Assembly (NCBI GenBank): GCA_029265995.1
Contig: JAJUFM010000021.1
Span: 1 to 32,793 of the forward strand
DNA from: Rhodospirillaceae bacterium
Lineage (GTDB): Bacteria; Pseudomonadota; Alphaproteobacteria; Kiloniellales; DSM-21159
DNA: 32,793 bases
Direction of reading: 5' to 3'
Below are positions 30,055-32,793 of the stretch, in pieces. Positions within the stretch are counted from its first letter, which is position 1; each line of letters begins with the position of its first letter. The notes beneath the pieces were generated by a model. It saw nothing but the letters and a program-made list of their open reading frames with translations. It had not been told where the DNA came from and did no database searches. Made by a program: the position numbers and the translations under genes.

Positions 30055-30123
30055 CAAATTAGCGCATAGTTCGACGAGATCGCCTTCATGACCCGAGCCG
30101 CCCGAGCGGCCGCCAACAGCTTC

Positions 30124-30156
30124 GCCAGGGCGCAGGAAGCTTGCCTGCGCCCTGGC
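30124..30156 (-). terminator. Strong hairpin after metQ, probable terminator
   Basis: GCCAGGGCGCAGG (30124-30136) and CCTGCGCCCTGGC (30144-30156) make a perfect 13-bp stem with a 7-base loop. It begins seven bases after the metQ stop. There is no U-tract on the minus strand, so termination may need Rho or the hairpin may only protect the 3' end. It separates metQ from the liv operon. Confidence 0.6.
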
Positions 30157-30163
30157 TCCTACC

Positions 30164-30985
30164 TCACCAGGTCGGAAGGATCGTCCCTTCGAAGGTCGTT
30201 TCGATGAACTCGCGGATCTCTTCAGAGCTATAGATATCGATGAACTGCCGGATGGTGGGATCTTCCGCCCGATCTGTGCGCACGGCCCACACCAGCGTCC
30301 ACTCGGAGTGCTCGGTCTCCATGATCAGGGACTCGTTGGGGTTCAGGCCGGACACCACCGCGTAGTTGAGCGTGATGACCGAGGCATCTAGGTCTGAGAG
30401 CGACCGTGGCAACTGCGCGGCATCCAGCTCCACAAAGCGTACATTCTTGGGATTCTCCGTTACATCGAGAACCGTGGCGGTGGCGCCTGCTCCCTCCGCC
30501 AGGGTGATCAACCCGCCCTCGCTCAGGAGGAAGAGCGCGCGTGCCGCATTGGTTGGATCGTTAGGGATGCCGATGGAAGCGCCCTCGGGCAGCTCCTCAA
30601 TCGTCTCCACCCGCTCCGAGTAGACTGCCATGGGGACGACGATGGAGGAGTCGAGCGGGACCAGGTCATAGCCGCGCGCGGCGATCTGATTGTCCAGGTA
30701 GGGCTTGTGCTGGAAGTTGTTGGCGTCGATGTCGCCGTTATGCAGCGCTTCGTTGATCATCGTCCATTCGGTGAACTCGATGATCTCCACGTCCAACCCC
30801 TGTTCGGCAGCAAGGCGCGCTGCCTCATCAAGTACCTGGCCATAGGGGCCCGCCGATACGCCAACCCTCAAATCCGCGGCCGATGCGGTGGGAGCTAGCG
30901 CAAGGGTTGCGGCCACTCCGGCCGCGGCGACAGCAGCTCCGGGAAGCAGACGGGCCAACGATAGGGAAAAAGAGAAGAAAGCCAT
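30164..30985 (-). CDS. metQ: MetQ/NlpA-family substrate-binding protein, probable methionine-binding component
   Basis: This periplasmic binding protein of 273 residues belongs to the NlpA/MetQ family. The signal peptide covers about the first 36 residues and ends at an ASA|AD site. There is no lipobox cysteine, so unlike Escherichia coli MetQ it is probably soluble. The mature part starts LRVGVSAGPYGQVLDEAA and continues EFTEWTMINEALHNGDIDAN, NFQHKPYLD, SIGIPNDPTNAARALFLL and LNYAVVSGLNP, all family marks. The ATG at 30983-30985 fits the signal peptide; an ATG at 31090 would add 35 unlikely residues. No metN or metI lies nearby. A SAM-II riboswitch candidate upstream supports methionine as ligand. 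Confidence 0.88.
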   Translation of the reverse strand: MAFFSFSLSLARLLPGAAVAAAGVAATLALAPTASAADLRVGVSAGPYGQVLDEAARLAAEQGLDVEIIEFTEWTMINEALHNGDIDANNFQHKPYLDNQIAARGYDLVPLDSSIVVPMAVYSERVETIEELPEGASIGIPNDPTNAARALFLLSEGGLITLAEGAGATATVLDVTENPKNVRFVELDAAQLPRSLSDLDASVITLNYAVVSGLNPNESLIMETEHSEWTLVWAVRTDRAEDPTIRQFIDIYSSEEIREFIETTFEGTILPTW

Positions 30986-31152
30986 CGTGAAGAAATCCTG
31001 TTGCGAGCGGGCACAAGGGGAGCCTTCCCCAAGAGCACGCATGAGGTTCGTCAAACATCTATTGTTGAGGTTGATAGCGGCCGGTCCCATAGCGCGGTCA
31101 GCTGCAGATCCAGCCCACCGCCCCTTCGAGGCAGAGCCGCAAGTCAGATTTT

Positions 31153-31173
31153 CTAGAAGAAGTGATGTCGCAT
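31153..31173 (-). CDS. Six-codon leader ORF (MRHHFF), possible regulatory uORF
   Basis: ATG at 31171-31173 opens MRHHFF and a TAG stop. A strong ribosome site GAGGGAG (31182-31188) lies eight bases before it, better than that of metQ itself. The GAGAC half of a predicted hairpin overlaps this site, so its translation could be switched by RNA folding. It lies between the riboswitch candidate and metQ. No methionine beyond the start is present. Its reality is uncertain. Confidence 0.3.
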   Translation of the reverse strand: MRHHFF

Positions 31174-31223
31174 GGCCGCGTCTCCCTCAGCCAATTACCG
31201 GGCGAGACCACGATCCGCATCGT

Positions 31224-31273
31224 GGCGCTTTAGCATTTGTTGACGCGGTGCAAGCTGCCCTCAAATCCCGCGA
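31224..31273 (-). promoter_or_regulatory. SAM-II riboswitch aptamer candidate upstream of metQ
   Basis: Read as RNA from 31273 down, the parts of an H-type SAM-II pseudoknot appear in order. P1 5' strand is CGCGG. Loop 1 is GAUUUGAG, keeping the GAUUU of the class. The P2 5' strand is GGCAGCUUGC, then A, then P1 3' strand CCGCG. The A-rich loop UCAACAAAU follows, then the P2 3' strand GCUAAAGCGCC with the class motif GCUAAA. P2 pairs as GGC/GCC, GC/GC, UU/AA and GC/GC, leaving a U and an A unpaired where the class contacts SAM. Helices differ from the well-known Sargasso metX example as I recall it, but keep pairing. The placement, about 240 bases before the metQ ATG, is unusual for a class that often overlaps the ribosome site. 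Confidence 0.75.
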
Positions 31274-31332
31274 GCCGATCATGGAGCTACCCAGCCACAA
31301 GGCACGCGAAGGCTCTGACGTCGGGGCCCTTA

Positions 31333-31338
31333 TGTCAA
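31333..31338 (-). promoter_or_regulatory. Possible -35 box of the metQ transcript
   Basis: A perfect TTGACA on the minus strand lies about 60 bases upstream of the SAM-II candidate. The matching -10 position (GAGCCT) is poor, so the promoter is only tentative. If real, the aptamer would begin about 30 bases into the mRNA. Confidence 0.3.
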
Positions 31339-31385
31339 GTCATTCGAGCGCAAATTGGGCGGTGTGCGCGAATCAGGTAATAGTC

Positions 31386-32396
31386 TCAGGCGTTGAGCCT
31401 CTTGCGGTAGGCTTCGGCATCCCAGTTCAACAGCGCCTCCTCCTCTTCTGGCTGAAGATAACGGGGCTGCGCATCCCCATGGAGTCGCTGGCCGACCAGC
31501 GCCAAGCAAAGGGCCATGGCCTCGGCGGTCGGGGAGAGGCTTTCATGCAGCAATATCCCGCGGTCCCGGGCGAGAAGCAGCGGCGCACTTTCCTCCGCCG
31601 CTAGCGCGTCCTCTTCTATCAGCCGCACGCCGGAGCCGAGGAAAACCAGATGGTCGGGATAAAGGGTGCCGCCCGCCACCAGTCTCCGGGTGTCCGGATC
31701 GAGCGCAGGTGCGTGACAGCGAGGATCCCGGGGAAGCCTGTAGGGCCGCCCTTCGGCCAGTCTTTCCAGGCGCTCGATGTCGGCGTGGGGAAAGGGGCGC
31801 GGCTGGATCTGGATCCTGCGCTCCACCTCTTGAAGCAAGTCGAGAGCCGCGGGCGGGCTCTCCCCCGCCACCACCAGCCCGTGGTTGGCGAGCACCAGGA
31901 TGTCGGCCGGGGCCCGGGCAAGCGCGCGGGAAACCTCAGCAGTCAGGGGCGAGCCCGGTCGCACGTAGGGAATCCAGTGCCAGGGCAGCTCTCCAAGCCG
32001 TGCTTCCAGGTGGGCGCGTCCCTCGGGATGGACCGCCCAGGCGATGGCCGACACCGAATGGACGTGCAGCACGCAGGCCTGGGGCAGGACCGCGTGCAGT
32101 GTGGTTTCCACCGAGGGACGAAGCCCCTCCGGGCAGAGATCGTCGCGCAGCGCGAGTCCCGCCGGGTCCTCGTGGCCGGCCTCCAGGGCGTCGAGCAGGC
32201 GCTGCAGGTCCAGGGGCACGAAGCACTCCTTCGTCTCCGCCTCGGCAAGCCAGCGACCCGAGCCCTTTATCCACAGCAAGCCGTCCTGCTTGATGGAGGT
32301 ATTGCCGCCCGCGCCCTGCACCAGGTCGGGATCGTGCCCAAGTTGGGCTGAGATACGCCGCAGTTCGCGAAAGACTTCCGAAGGGGAAGAGGACAT
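31386..32396 (-). CDS. Class II aldolase/adducin-family protein
   Basis: This 336-residue protein has a zinc-dependent class II aldolase domain in its first two thirds. Visible elements are the phosphate-binding GGNTS (30-34), a candidate acid-base Glu98 in RPSVETTLH, and zinc histidines in HVHS (111 and 113) and NHG (172). A C-terminal extension of about 120 residues ends WDAEAYRKRLNA and resembles the aldolase part of RhaD-type (COG3347) proteins; no dehydrogenase domain follows. The sugar phosphate substrate cannot be read. The ATG at 32394-32396 is chosen for its AGGAG site; the in-frame ATG at 32414, sharing a base with the upstream stop, has none. It is probably coupled to the HAD gene. 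Confidence 0.85.
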   Translation of the reverse strand: MSSSPSEVFRELRRISAQLGHDPDLVQGAGGNTSIKQDGLLWIKGSGRWLAEAETKECFVPLDLQRLLDALEAGHEDPAGLALRDDLCPEGLRPSVETTLHAVLPQACVLHVHSVSAIAWAVHPEGRAHLEARLGELPWHWIPYVRPGSPLTAEVSRALARAPADILVLANHGLVVAGESPPAALDLLQEVERRIQIQPRPFPHADIERLERLAEGRPYRLPRDPRCHAPALDPDTRRLVAGGTLYPDHLVFLGSGVRLIEEDALAAEESAPLLLARDRGILLHESLSPTAEAMALCLALVGQRLHGDAQPRYLQPEEEEALLNWDAEAYRKRLNA

Positions 32397-32413
32397 CGCG
32401 CGATCTCCTACCA

Positions 32414-32793
32414 TTACCAGCGAAAGGCCTGCAGCAACCAGTCGGGGCGATATTCCGCCCGCGCTAGCAGTCGGTCCAGCTCGCGATCGCCAAAGGCGCT
32501 GTTAACCCCGGTTCGCACCAGTGCCGTCTCGAGACCTGCCGCAGCGGCCCCGGCGATGTCGTGCTCGAGACTATCGCCAACGGCGAGCAGCCGGCCTGGT
32601 CCGAGCAGACGCCGGGCGAAGGCATAAATCTCCGGATAGGGCTTGCCCAGCCAGCGCACCCGTCCTCCAGCCGCTTCGTACCAGGCCGCGAGACTGCCGC
32701 TGCTGAAGGCGAGGCCCTTCGGGTCGACGCGCCAGCGATCGGGATTGACGCAGAGGAGTGGCAGGTTTTGGGCGAGGGCCGGCCCCAGACGGG
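32414..32793 (-). CDS. Class IIA HAD hydrolase, C-terminal part (N-terminus beyond window)
   Basis: The last 125 residues of a HAD-superfamily class IIA phosphatase are visible; the frame is open to the right edge. Marks are the cap-to-core segment LCVNPDRW, the motif III lysine in LGKPYPEIY, and motif IV VGDSLEHDIAGA, followed by GLETALVRTGVN. This pattern fits the TIGR01459-type family, often found beside aldolase or sugar genes. Its TAA stop lies 17 bases before the chosen aldolase start. The nucleophile motif is outside the window, so activity cannot be judged. Confidence 0.87.
   Translation of the reverse strand, partial: RLGPALAQNLPLLCVNPDRWRVDPKGLAFSSGSLAAWYEAAGGRVRWLGKPYPEIYAFARRLLGPGRLLAVGDSLEHDIAGAAAAGLETALVRTGVNSAFGDRELDRLLARAEYRPDWLLQAFRW

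Larger units (their letters stand above)
30986..31385 (-). other. 400-base metQ leader region
   Basis: This is the longest stretch without a conventional gene. On the minus strand it holds, in order, a TTGACA box (31333-31338), the SAM-II candidate (31224-31273), a 7-bp hairpin CCACGAT/ATCGTGG (about 31208-31225), a hairpin pairing GTCTC (31203-31207) with GAGAC (31180-31184), a six-codon ORF (31153-31173) and a small GGGGA/TCCCC hairpin (31017-31030). ORFs on the plus strand here look like chance. Confidence 0.6.

Noticed and set aside
30986..31090. Longer metQ start at 31090
   Set aside because: It would place 35 polar residues before an otherwise normal signal peptide and has no ribosome site.
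31180..31273. 31-codon minus-strand ORF starting ATGATCGGC near 31280 and running through the SAM-II candidate
   Set aside because: It has no ribosome site and its product is not hydrophobic or family-like; the RNA pseudoknot explains the sequence better.
30888..31604. 238-codon plus-strand ORF over the metQ leader
   Set aside because: It overlaps the metQ signal peptide region and the aldolase end in antisense, shows no domain, and has no convincing ribosome site. The leader is better explained by RNA structure on the minus strand.

Overview
The window looks like core chromosome of an alphaproteobacterium, probably of the Rhodospirillales type. The evidence is the dusB(nifR3)-ntrB-ntrC-ntrY-ntrX-trkA-[D-aminotransferase]-[HAD]-hfq-hflX gene order, a fused ispDF, a PdhB subunit carrying its own lipoyl domain, the NtrY/NtrX pair, a CIRCE-controlled groESL and a candidate SAM-II riboswitch. 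The sequence is GC-rich and densely coding. I saw no insertion sequence, prophage, CRISPR array, tRNA or rRNA.

Layout. (1) 1-1822: groEL (cut by the left edge) and groES on the minus strand, behind a sigma70-like promoter and a perfect CIRCE operator. (2) 1823-13923: a long minus-strand array, in transcription order dusB, ntrB, ntrC, ntrY, ntrX, trkA, a D-amino-acid aminotransferase, a HAD phosphatase, hfq and hflX. It joins nitrogen two-component control to potassium uptake and post-transcriptional control. (3) 13984-17764: a minus-strand HemX/YpjD-like membrane protein diverges from a plus-strand run ispDF, pgpA, pncC/cinA and a CPBP protease. These four genes overlap or nearly touch. (4) 17776-25091: a minus-strand run ftsB, pdhA, pdhB, pdhC, lpdA, lipA, coq10. 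It encodes the pyruvate dehydrogenase complex together with the lipoyl synthase that makes its cofactor. (5) 25130-30123: a complete branched-chain-amino-acid-type ABC importer in the order livG, livF, livK, livH, livM. It has a strong hairpin after the binding-protein gene and an intrinsic terminator at its end. (6) 30124-31385: a solitary MetQ/NlpA binding-protein gene with a 400-base upstream region holding the SAM-II candidate and a six-codon leader ORF. (7) 31386-32793: a class II aldolase and the C-terminal part of a class IIA HAD hydrolase.

Most genes are conserved housekeeping genes. The items most worth a second look are the metQ leader (SAM-II pseudoknot, hairpins and mini-ORF placed unusually far upstream), the NtrX protein without a GAFTGA loop beside an NtrC that has one, the duplicated lipoyl modules in pdhB and pdhC, and the hairpin between livK and livH. 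I found no convincing new defence or mobile system. All functional calls come from reading motifs by eye; no database search was run.
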